Source: Gyrodactylus bullatarudis (lineage: Eukaryota; Platyhelminthes; Monogenea; Gyrodactylidea; Gyrodactylidae). Taken from it: DNA of 64,000 bases. Shown piece after piece: positions 34,560 through 47,000 of this stretch. The position numbers and the translations under genes are program-made. Location: the NCBI GenBank assembly GCA_012064415.1, contig SSNU01000208.1:1021725-1085724 (forward strand). The letters are read 5' to 3'. Under the pieces are notes generated by a model. The model searched no databases. It saw only the letters and a list, made by a program, of their open reading frames with translations, and was not told the DNA's origin. Every line of letters begins with the position of its first letter. Positions within the stretch are counted from its first letter, which is position 1.

Positions 34560-34640
34560 TGAAAAGATAATTTCTATATTATTATATTGTACATATTACC
34601 CATTCTATCAATACAGATTTATTTTCTAACAAAAAAAAGA
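34560..34640 (+). mobile_element. Retrotransposon 3' tail (copy E)
   Basis: The last bases before the A-run (TTTATTTTCTAACAAAAAAA) match the ends of copies A and D. Only the tail is recognisable. Confidence 0.5.
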
Positions 34641-35887
34641 AACCCGATCAATTGCTTAGGAAATGAGAGATAATTTGAATTAGTAGTCTTTTCTCTGGAA
34701 TTAATACGAAAAATTTGGACTGAAATGAATTATTTTTCTGTAGTCAGAGCACTGTAACACTTGTTTCATCGATTCTCCCAGTATTTTTCAGTTTAAAAAC
34801 ACTTGAAAACAAATTTGAGTGTATAATTATCTCGGAAAAATCAAAACAAAAATATTCTATAATTATCGGTGGTTATGTGTTGTCATGTCATACCATGTTG
34901 CTAGGCTAGCCTACAATATACAATAAAATTGATATGAGTGGTAGTACAGACAGATAGGGAGAGAAAGAAACTCTCCTATCCTCTGTCCACAAGCTCACTG
35001 ACCACTCTGTAGTTATCATCATGTCATTTAATAAGAGAGAGAGAGAGAAACCTAATTGAAGAATGATATCACAAGTGTGTACTTGAAAGTATTCCCCATT
35101 TAAAAGACCAGAAAGACCAATTAAGACTAACGACTTTTTATTAACTCGAAGAAAATTCTATATAAAATTGATGTATGAATTATTGCTGTACTAAGCTCAA
35201 AAGGTCTTGGGAGACTTTGACCAATGGAGTTAATCTGTTAGTAAAAGGAGACTTAGAAACAGTATGCACGTAAAACCCTTCTGGCTGAAATCAGACTAGG
35301 GTATGAATCTCTGGAAGATGTATCATATAAACTGATCTTTACACCATCTGGCTGAGAAGAGTCGCATTTTCTGCTGTACTCTATCACAGTATCCCACCAA
35401 CTGCTAATCGAAACTACCACCTTCGCTCCTCAAGAGGTTTCACGATCCTTCTTACAACGCTTCATCCCTTGAGACACAGATTTCAGCTGAATTTTGATTT
35501 TTTTAAAAACCTAAAGATTTCCCAGATTATTCTTATTATTTCTACTTATGTACCAGATATTCATAACTATTTTATTAACATTTTCAAATAAATCTTATAT
35601 ATACGCGTTCAACATTTTTATATTCATGTAGTTACTATTAAGTAGAAACCAAATATTCAAAATTAATTTTTTATTAATGAAAATGTTTGTATGTTTACAC
35701 AAGAGAGAATATTGTAGAAGCAGCCTTAAAAACAGATCTAATCGATAATGAAGTATCGAGTATTCCAAATTTTATCTTTATGTATTTGCTTTCAACTTGT
35801 TTTCTTTCAAAAGGTTTTTGCATAAAAATCACTCAATGAATGTATAAATTAATCAATCAACAAGAAAACAAAAATAATAGATCGAGG
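34641..35887. other. Flank downstream of transketolase with a possible decayed retroelement piece
   Basis: Mostly AT-rich and featureless, with a short (GA)n run at 35036-35050. A GC-richer stretch at about 35230-35490 translates in part to TLLAEIRLGYESLEDVS, then breaks, followed by HQLLIE. This recalls the end of a retrotransposon RNase H domain but is too decayed for a firm call. Confidence 0.35.
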
Positions 35888-37844
35888 TTATTCAAATGAG
35901 AGAACCGATTCAACTATCGCAGCAGCATCAATCTTGAACATGCTTAAGAGTTCTTCTGGCTTTCCAGATCTCGGAATATCATTAACAAAGAGATTTTTCA
36001 TTTTCACTTGAATATGACCAAGACATGATCTTACTGCCTCACCGATTCCACCTATACAAATAAATATGAAAATGCGTGAAAATATTCACTCATTCGTGAA
36101 ATAATTGAGACAAATTTAAGCTTACCTTCAGGATAGTGATCTTCAACTGTGAGCACATTATTTTGTGTTGACTGCACTGATTCACTAATGGCCTTCTTAT
36201 CTAATGGTTTTATGCAGAATAAATCAATAACTAAAACATCAATTGAGTGTTTCTCTTTGAGAATTTTTGCAGCCTTGATTGACTCGTGGAGAGTGATACC
36301 AGAACCGATTATTGTAGCCTTATTCTTACCCTTGACACCTTCTCTTATAATTTTGCATTTGCCAACCTCAAATTTTTCTTCATTGTCATAAATAACTGGT
36401 GTATTTGGTCTGGATGTTCGAATGTAGCAGATATTTTTTGTGACAGCTGACAGTTTAACAGCATTTTCACATGAAACAGCATCCGAGGGATAAAATACTG
36501 TACAATTGGGTATTGAACGGAACATGGCTAGGTCTTCAAGGGCCATTTGACTCGGGCCATCCTCGCCGATGCTAACACCACAATGGGACCCGACAAAATT
36601 GCAATTCGTTTTACTAACAGCTCCCATTCGGATTTGATCAAAGGCTCTTGTTAGAAAGGCCGCAAAAGTACTGCAAAAGGGAATACACCTCTGTCTGCAA
36701 GCCAAGCCGATTCCAACACCAATCATGTTCTGCTCAGCAATAAAGCACTCAACAAATTGTTCAGGTTTTTTGTTCCTCAGGTTAATGGCGAACGTTGAAT
36801 TCTTCGTGTCAGCATCAAGACCTATAACCCGAGAACAATTCTCACCAATCCTCAATAAACCATTTCCATAGGCTTCTCTGGTGGAGACTTTCTCTCCAAT
36901 TTTGTACTCAAGTTTTGAGTTAAATTCAACTTTAAGATTTTCAGTATTAAGAAAATTCTCCATTTTCGGTTCCTTAATTTTGGGTTGGATGTTGAGATTT
37001 TTAAGTTTTGAGCAAAGATGAATCAGAACCTCTTCCGACTTTTGACCAAGTGGTTTTCCATGCCAGTTGAGCTCATTGCTTATTCCAGAGAATTCGTAAC
37101 CCTTCATTGTCTTTGCAATGACAAGTGTAGGCTTTGAAGGAGTTTTTCTTGCATTCATAAAGGCATCTTTGATGTCTTTAATATCGTGACCATCAACAAT
37201 TATAGTGTTCCATCCAAAAGCTTCGCCCTTTCTTTTATAAGCATCAACATCATGGCCTAAAGGAGTTGCCTCGCTCTGTCCAAGACGATTAACATCAATT
37301 ATCGCTACTAGGTTGTCGAGTCTGTAAACAGCAGCAAGGGCCATAGCTTCCCAAACACTTCCTTCAAATGATTCACCATCTCCAAGAATGCAATAAGTTC
37401 TGTAGGGAAGTTTATCTATGAACTTCCCACAGTAAGCCATGCCCACTGCAATAGAAAGACCTTGACCTAAAGAGCCAGTAGCAACATCAATAAAGTTTAA
37501 GCGCTATAGATGATTAATATTAGTATTAATAAACATACTGGTGTTGGATGACCTTCAAGATCTGAAGATATCTTGCGAAGATTAAGTAAATCTTCTTCCT
37601 TAAAAAGACCACTCAATGAGTATGCTGAGTAAAGTATCGGCGCTGCATGACCTTTCGAGAGTACAAATCGATCATTTAATGGATGGAGAGGATCTTTTGG
37701 GAAATAGGACATTTCATCGAAGAACAAAACAGACATGAGTTCAGCAATAGAGGAACATGATGTTGGATGTCCCGAATTCGATGCTTGAGTTGATTTTATT
37801 GAGTTTATTCTAAGTTTAGTAGCAATATCTTCCAAGTTGTTCAT
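35888..37844 (-). CDS. TKT: Transketolase
   Basis: Three exons: 37844-37539, 37503-36126, 36051-35888 (615 residues; human TKT 623). The enzyme moves two-carbon units between sugar phosphates in the non-oxidative pentose phosphate pathway, using thiamine diphosphate and Mg2+, in the cytosol. Visible are SGHPTS (residues about 24-29), SKGHAAP, the thiamine-binding GDGESFEG...DVNRLGQ with D144 and N174 spaced as in the family, the NWHGKPLG segment, STREAYG, and the pyrimidine-domain [11 protein letters not shown] containing the catalytic Glu. The C-terminal domain follows with GSGITLHES and [15 protein letters not shown], restored by removing the 74-bp intron. The other intron is 35 bp. It lies head to head with the BEN-domain gene. 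Confidence 0.97.
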
Positions 37845-38001
37845 TTCTTGCTAATCAATTATTGATTTGAGTAAAAGTTGTATTTGAAAATGTGACTTTG
37901 ACAATGTATAACAAAATTTTAATAACTTGAAAGTAAATTTATTTTAACTGAATGGTTGTAATAATGCGCTAATTTAAAATATGATTGAAAAGTTTTGAGA
38001 A
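37845..38001. promoter_or_regulatory. Shared promoter region of transketolase and BEN-domain gene
   Basis: 157 bp separate the divergent start codons. No TATA box in the proper position is convincing. The layout implies a bidirectional promoter. Confidence 0.5.
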
Positions 38002-41000
38002 ATGGCAACAATTCAGATGTTCTGTGGAAATGAAAATAACAACACTGGCTCTATCCCAAATGATTTGGAACTAGAAAAATCTAATTCTCTTTTTAAACGA
38101 AAGCGGAAAATCTCCCCTCACAAATTAGAAACAACAAATGAGAATCTCAAAATAAAGGACGATGAACCTATTGATTTGAAATTGAAGGAAATTGATAGTA
38201 TGGTCAGACCTATTTCCGATGATGCTCATTCTCAAATAAAAGCCCTCTGGGAAAAATCCTCAAATATTCAGAATTCTCAAAATGCTTCCATGAGTTGTGT
38301 TCTCAGTGCTCAAAGTCAGAAATTCCTCAATTTTATTGCACTGCAACAACAAAATAATTTAACAGCTAACAAGGGCGAGCTTCTTAATAAACAGCTTATA
38401 CAGAATTCAATGAACGTCCTAATGCAGAGTATTCCCGCTCCGTCAACAGATATGAGCAATTTTGCTACAGTCAATTTGGCTTTTAATGCTCTGCTAGTGC
38501 ATGCGTTGAATTTTCAACAGTGCGTTGATCGGTATTTGCAGCAACTCCAGGAAAGTTTGGCCATTTCAGCGTATGAAAAGCATATTGCAGCATGTGTTGC
38601 TGCAGCTGTGAACACATCAAGTTTCAAAAATCAGAATCCAAACCTGTCTCAGTCAGATTCCAGCTCTTCGCCTAACAATAGTTGTGAAATATTTCAGAAA
38701 TCTGTTCAAGAGCCCTCCGCTGTTGATTTAACGAGTCAGCAAGAGCTAAAGAGTGCTAACCTCAAAAAATCTGATGAAGTTTTCAACAAAAAAGATTCTC
38801 ATGTCGATTCCAAGGTTAGTAATAACAACATTCAACGTCCAAAAAAGACTGGTGGCAGAAGATCAGGGAGTACTATTCTTGTGAATGGCGTACTTGTGAA
38901 AAAGTCAAACTTTCGAGGTACATCAGAGGAGGAGAATGAAATCGATCCTAATTTTCGACCAATTGAACTAGATGTGAGTCTCAATTTCAGTTCTCATGAA
39001 AATGTATGCGATTTTACATTATTATTATTATTATTATTATTGAAATTCATTCAGAAAAATTACCCATTGGCAAGATGGGATGAGAAATTTTGAACTAATA
39101 CATACATATCATTTTCAAACTTGAGTGGTATATATAGTCTTGAGATGGGGGTGTTTTATTCCTTGAAAGAATACGTGTACCATTACAAGGAAAACAGAAG
39201 ATGGAAAAAATTTACATTCAAGTAAATTCTTTGGCGAAAATTGTAATTTCTTCAAGCTTACATGCACACTCACAAATTCGATTCCTTGAAGAAGATGAAG
39301 ATGCAATGGGAATGAATGTATAAGACTGAGTCATTTCTTATGTGTTATGTGAGGGAGAGGAGTGAGAAGGGTAAAATGTAGAAGTACTCGAGAATTACAT
39401 TAAATAACAAAAAATTCAAATTTTGACCCGAGTACTTGAGAGTAGTGTTCTGATAAAGTTACTCATGCTACAATTCTTCCTGCTCCAAAGTATCTAAATG
39501 TTGTCTATACTCTACATTTTTTGGGTTCTTTCATTGCTCCATTTCTCTATCTCTTTCTCTCTCTCTGTGTGTATACCATTTCCACAATGTCAAAGCTTAC
39601 AAGAAATCAAGCAGACTTAACGTACGAGAATAAATTAGGAGGGGGAATAAAAGGGAAACTTTCTTACCGCAGGCAATTATAATTGTCTTTCATTCAATTA
39701 GTTTTATTATTAAGAATGTTTTTCTCCCTACCACGAGAAAGATTACGCCATGTCATAATGTTTCCCTTCCTTCCCTCATACATATATACATCTAAAAGTT
39801 GCATTCGACACATGGAGTGAGAAAAACTGATTCTATTAGATTCTAGAAGTATATAAGAGTTTAACAAAACAGGCAAATGAAATATCAAGGACACGATAAG
39901 AATTTAGATCAGTCACTGGAGGCAGGCAGGAATCAAAAGAAACGAGAATATTGACAAAAAATACAATTAATTTTTTCATCTCTGAAAAAAATATTATTGG
40001 AGTAACTGTAGCATTATTATGGTAGTTTCTGCAAAGTAATAGCAGGGCCAACAGAAAAACAAAAAAGTTAAGCACGCAATATCCATTTGGTTACAGTTTC
40101 GGATAGATTGAGAGAGAGAGAGAGAGAGAGAAAGAAAAATACTCATTGAAAATCGCTCATTCTTCCAGCTAGTTGAAACAAAAATTTTGCCTGTTGGAAA
40201 ATGTTTATAAACTCGTGTGTGTATGCGATGTTTTTCTAAAAAAATTTCTATCGTCTATTTTCTGGAGGGATGAAAAAATTGAAATTACAACAGAAAATAT
40301 GCAAAATGACTGGGTAACAGTGTGGGCATAATTCAAAGTTTTTGGGATCAAAAGGATGAGACTTGATCTTTTTCCTTTCATTCAACAAGACACAAAAATA
40401 TAGACACAAAGTATGTATAAAATGGAAAAAAATAAATTAAATACCCCGCGCATACAAATATTTTTCTAAATGAACGACGCTGATGTAAGAATTAGTAAAG
40501 GCAGATCTATTTGGTATAATATAGAAGCGTTCTCAAGTCATTTTGGTAATGATTCTTTACATATATCTTGCTCGTTGGAGGATATAGGACAAATGGGCCA
40601 TAGAGTAACGCTATTCTTCAAAAGATTAGCAAAATTGAATGATTCATAAGGTAAACTCAATGAGGATAAATCAAGAGCATAATTTCAAAATCGTACTTTG
40701 TACGACTGCGTATAGGCTCAATACATTAATGATGGGTAGGCTATAGGCTATGTCAGAGAACCTCTTGTTTTTTATCATAACCCAAAATCTAAATATTATG
40801 TGTCTCTAAACTATAGTGATAGATATTCAAACTTTCAGGTATTCTGAAATGCAAACTCATGCTCATCTTTTCAGTCTGAAAATACCCCTGCGTGTGAATA
40901 AAAATGTCCTCTGAGTACCTATTCTATAGTTATTCTAAAATTTCACTTCTGTCTATTGAGCTCAAAAATCAACTCAAGGCATTTATTGATAAATTCTCTC

Positions 41001-44000
41001 TAAAGGAATAAAGAATTCAGATACAATAATAATAATACTAATCATACTGAAAAGACCACCTAGATTTGACTAGGCTAGTACGAAAAAAGATTGGAAGGTG
41101 GATGATGATAGAAACTGTAGTAAAACAACTGTATAGGATATCTATCTACATAGTTTTTATGGAGGAAATAATAATTCATTCATCTCATTGGTCATGTGTA
41201 AACATGTCTACTACAAGTACTACAAGTAGGCATGAATGAATATTCTATTAGACAATTCCATCTCAAAAATAAAGAGATATAGATATAGAGAATGAGATCA
41301 TGTTATCTCTGCAATATTACATGAATGCATGTATGTTTGTCTGTGTATGTATGCATGTGCATGTAAACAACAGAAGAAGAGATGGAATAGAGATAAAATA
41401 GGCGTATTCTCTCTCTCTCTCTCGCTCTCTGTTTTTTTTGCATTCAATGTTATCATCATCATTGGTAATAATGCGCATTCATTATAAGACACAGCGATGC
41501 ACACACATTACGCATATCAATTTTATTTTTCCGCTCATGTATTTCCGCTCATGATCATCATGTGAGAAGAGTTAATCATTTGAACAGGGGAAAAATTGAT
41601 TCTTTTTTTGTTTCCTTTTCCTCGTGAATTTATTGCTCCATCTATACTACTCAAATCTCCCCATAGTTCAATCTCTAATTTGAGGTTCTTTCAAAAAAGG
41701 TACAAAATAACATTACCAGTTTCTCTCTCTGTTCTTGATATTTATTAATTCATACGCAAGAGTATATATTCAGACCCTAATGATGTGCTTGAATATGTAT
41801 TTCAAAATAACTAAAAGTTTGTGGGAGTATACCTAGAGATTAGGAAACAAATGCATCATTCAACATACATTAGACTTGATTTGTTTGGTTCAGCTTGTTT
41901 ATTAGAGTAAGCCAAATTTTTCAACTTTTCCCAACCTTAATCTCATTTTGAAGATTATTGAAAATTAAGCATTTTTTCCTATGAAAACCATACGTTTTCG
42001 AGTTTTTTCTGATATATAAAATCCCGATTGAAAATGAAAATTTTTGAACACGCGCCAAGATTTTTTCAATGAATTTCACTACAAGAAAGGACAAAATTGA
42101 GATTTTTGAAAAGTTTTTGCAACATTTTGAATAAAAATAGGCCTTATAGTAAAAATTGAGTGTTCTTTCACATGTCGGAAGAAAGTCCCAGGAAATTAGG
42201 TAAATTTTGATGATTTTAGGGAAAATGGGATATCAGAACATGGAAAATTTTCATTTTGATTTTCAAAAATTTGTTTTTCATGGTTAAAACATCAATTTTT
42301 GATTAAGGCATAGGACATTGTTCGGGGAAAATAATATTTTGTATTACCCTAGTGCGTATCCTACCCAGAGGATGTCTCAAGTACCCTCTTTCCCAATGAC
42401 ACTCCAGAGATGATCATTGATCCCGAGGAAGAAAATGTCATCTCTTAATTACTAAACGAAAAAGATAAAGTTAATTATCTATAATAATAAATAGTCTACA
42501 GTGTAGTTAGTTTCTCTCTGGACAAGTTGTATTACAAAAATTTTAACACTTATCGTTTTATTATTAGTTTTTTTTTCTCTTTATTTTTGAGATCAGATGT
42601 AAACATAGTGATTACACACAGAGAAAATGGATTTGTCCTTTTACTCCTGCCTAGTGGACTGCTTTTCTTCTTGAAGAAATTTTTAACTTGCAATTCGTAT
42701 AGATAAACTTGAATCTTTATTTTAAAAGGCTCAACAATAGTGAAAAATAGCAAAATCTTCACGGAAGAAAGAATGATACCGACTAATTTATATTGAAATT
42801 CTATTCATCATTTCCAAAATCAGCAAAGTTACTGCCTTATCAATTATTACATACGGAGTTCAACTCTTGGCCCAATTAAAATTTGAAATTACCTTTGAGA
42901 ATTTCAAGCAAAGATTTTAGCATTAATGAAATACTCAGATCTTGTACATTACCAAATAATTTTGCTACTTTTTTTTGAAGAAGAGTGGTCCTGCTCATGC
43001 AGGGTAGGTATTTATTATTTTGGTTTACTTTTGATAAGTCTCATTCAACTAGACTAAACTCAAAAAACTATACAAATCATCCTTCTCTCTATAATTGTAT
43101 GCGATTCGATATTCTTCTCTAAATCATTCAGTGAATGCGAATGTGTTAAATGTCAAAAATAACAAAAAAATGGGGAAAATCAATGGGAAAATTGTATAAA
43201 TTTCAATCATGTAGTTTTGCTCTCCTACTTCTCCTTCTCCTTCTTCATTATCTGTCCACCAAATGTAAATTTCCTTGTGTGTGTAGAAGGGAAAAAGAAA
43301 GAGGGAGATGCACCCAAAACGACTCTCTCTCTCCTTCAATTCCCAATAGAGCGATCAAATTGTTTTATCCTCACTCACTCTCAGTGATTTTGTTTTCATT
43401 TACAGTGTGCACCACCCTTTGGTATTAGTAGCTACCAAAAGCACTGTGTACTTGAACATTTTACCTTTTTTTATTTTTTTGCGAAACATTCATGATCAAA
43501 ATAATAATAATAAATTGACAAAAATTTCCAGTTACCATACAATACACAAATACAGATTGAGCTCTACATATATATACACACAAACATTAGAATATGCTCT
43601 CTCTCTTTCTCTCTATACTTTTTTTGTTGTTGTTAGCTTCTCTACTGTATTCTCTTTACCCCTTGTATAATAAATCAATCTTTTCCGCATTTAATGTATG
43701 ACTTAACTCGGATAATAGGGGGAAAGAGATTGAGAGAGAATGCACACAGAGTGTATCCAGAAAATGCTGATGTTGTAGAGTGAATAATTTCATTTATTTT
43801 CCTTCCACTAACACCATTACCACCCCCAACTTCTCATTCAAATCATCATTATTTTTGATCTTGTTGTTGTTGTTGTTGTTTTGATCTGCCTCTCTCTCTC
43901 ATGCTTCTAAAAATGATAATGTCCTCTATTTAATAATCTGAGTCTATTCTCTCTACCACATTCTCGTTTTGCTTTGGTTTCTCTCCCACTTAAATCATCA

Positions 44001-47000
44001 TTTTGGGATAAAATGGAAAAATCAAAAAATTGTATCCAAGTTTTCTCACTCTTTCAATCTTGTCAATTTGGAATGTGTTTATTAGGCTAGGCTGTAATTT
44101 TCAATGAATTCTTACTAGGTAAAATAGTAAAGAAAGATATGGTGATTTCATGATGAAGTGTTAAAATTCATTTATCTATGATATCTGTGGGAAGCTATAG
44201 GAAGAATAGGGATTTCCATAACGTAGAATGATCTATTTGCCTTGAAAAATATTCCAAACATCATCTGAGTACTAAATTCTTTATAAATAGTGTGTACTCT
44301 TGTGGGTTTTTCGACGAAAAACTTATTTCACGCCTAGAGTGTATTTTATTATTTTTATTTTTCAAGAAATTTTCTTTCTATCGAGGCTAAATTTCATGTC
44401 TTTCCTCATTGAATTCAAAAAATTACCCATTCTCTACTATAGATTGGGGGAGAATAGGAATATTCGCTCAGTCATTCAAGTGAATGCAATAATGAATGTG
44501 AAATTTAATTTTTCTCTCTGTATAAAAAATTGCAATTTACATGCTCCTCCTAGAGAAGTGGAAATAAATTTTACAGCGGAAACTGTTGTCAATGTGAGTA
44601 ATAATTTCTGGTGAGCATGGGGACTCAGTTTATTCTCTTACCTGACACACATACAGTACCATAATCCTGCTGGAACAACATTAACTACATTCCCAAAGAG
44701 TGTGTGTGTGTGAATGTGTTTGTGAAGGGAAAAGAAAAATAAACTGCCGGAAATTGAATTTCAATGAGCTTCATTGATGTTTTCCATCATTTAAATTAAC
44801 TATATAGTACTACTGACTAGTAGTTTTTTTTTCATTCTATGTGTGTAGTACCCGTGAATGAAATATTATCATAAACTTATGAATTTTATTCATCTTCTCT
44901 AGGGGAAAACTAAAAATATTATTGACAAAAAATAGGAGAGATATTCTCAAAATGTATTCAGTACAAGTTTTTTTTGGATAAACTCAGGACTTGTGGGACA
45001 GGGAAGCGGGTGATTTGAATATACTCTCCTCCAAATTATCTTGATCATTGATTTTACTATGCCTGTCTGTCTTTCCATCTTTTGCTCCATGTTTTTTTTC
45101 AAAACTCGTATTATCCTCTAGATTGGGTTCCAAAATACTTTTTGAACCATTCACATTTCTCAAGGCAAAAAAATATTGAGCACAGGAAGATGATGATGAT
45201 GATATCAAGATAGAATAATGCAAACTACTATAAACAATGAATGTATTTTTTCTCCATTTATGAATAAATAAAATGATTATATAAAGCAAACAAGAGAAAG
45301 ATAGATAAAGAAGAAAAAAAATCATGTTTGGGCAGCACGCCCATTGTGAGTAGATCCATTTTCCTGTTCCCTTTCTATTTAGTCTTTTACATCTCTCTCT
45401 CTCTCTCTATCCTTTGCCTACTCCATATTCCTGATATTTCTACCCCCTCTGCTTCCGGGCAACCCTGTTTTTTGTGCAAATAATTCATGAGCTATATTAT
45501 TACTATTACACACAGTGTGCATCTCATTTGGAACGCCCAGTTGTTTTTTAAAGATATAGCCTTAGTAGTATTCTAGAGTGTTTAGTGGCCATCCTTTTTT
45601 TACAAGAGAATGTAATATAATGTACACAGACTTCTTTTCACTACAGTCACTGTGTATGTATTGCATTGCTGATTGAAATTCACTTCATCAAACTTGTGAA
45701 AATGACTGGCCTTCTGTGTGTGTGTGTATTTGTGTGATGGGAAAGGAACATTGCATTTTTCACATTTTTTATCTTTTCTTATCTCAATATTTACTCAGGG
45801 ATAATGAGAATTTCATGAGCAACATCTTGCCAATAAACATTGCGGCTTCTATTTGAGAAAGGCATGTCTCACGCGCTTCTTGTATAATGTTTTTCCTCTC
45901 TTTTCAAAGAGAATTGTCCACTGAGTGTAATATTAATTTCCTTCTCTGCTTTATTTGTGTTCCTCTCTCTCTCTCTTGGTAAAATCTTTCGATCTGGTAT
46001 TTATGATGTATTTTATTCCCATAAAAATAACAAACGTAAATATATACTCTACAAGTCGGTTAGTTTGGTAGCATTTTCATGGACATGGAAAAAACATTAT
46101 TTAACTTCAAAAGGGTAATTTTGTTATGAACAAGTGAATATCTCTTTTTAATACAATACATATTTGGTCTTTGGAATAAGAACATACAATTACAGAAAAT
46201 CCTTCATCATAAATGTATATATATATGCGAATACGTTCTTTTGTTGGTTAAAAAACAAAATTTTGAGTGGAATTTTTTCTCTTCCATCCTGATTATTACC
46301 CTCTTTCGTTTGAGTTGTTTTTCATACTGTACTAAATGTATTTATACGAACAATCCAACAATGTAGTGTACAATTATTTTAATAATATCAAACATTGTTT
46401 CTCTCACCCATCCACCCCCTCAAACACACACATACACACCACTGAATCTGAAACAAAATGTGGACCTCAATGAAATCATTCATAAATGAATACTACTAGC
46501 TCGTTACTTGTTCCACATTTCATTTGTGTGTAATGCCTTATTCGTTTTTTTGTCATTCATTAATCTGAATCGCTTGGCTTATTCCTTTATTTTTTCTAAT
46601 CATTCTATATGTCGTAGCCATCTGAAAAATTGTATTGCTAGCTATAGATGATGAAATGATGTTATCCCTGAACATTTCTTTTGACTGACATGACAGAAAT
46701 AATGAGGAAATTGAAATTCCTATAATAACATGAGATCACAACTTTTTCCTCTCTCATTTGTTCAGGTACGAAAGTGATATTCTCATTTTCCCTTCTACAT
46801 ACATCGCAAATCTATTCTCTCAATTCTTAATTAATGAGGAGAAACGTAGAGCGAGAGAGAGAATATGTGAGTGAAAGGAAAATCTCTGCCTGTTCCAGGT
46901 TGTCATGACAGTGGAAGCCCATCAACAACATGATATGATTGATTGGAAATGCATTGTAATCATAGTTTAGTTTAGTTTTGTGTGATCTGTGTTCCCTTCT

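Noticed and set aside
42030..42330. Possible further copy of the 16.9-kb repeat (GCGCCAAGATTTTTTC)
   Set aside because: Only one short block is shared, and AT-rich background explains the rest.
44984..45325. Minus-strand frame of 113 codons in the BEN-gene intron
   Set aside because: The first half looks like translated T-rich intron. The hydrophilic second half is slightly coding-like, but no splice partner or homologue was found.
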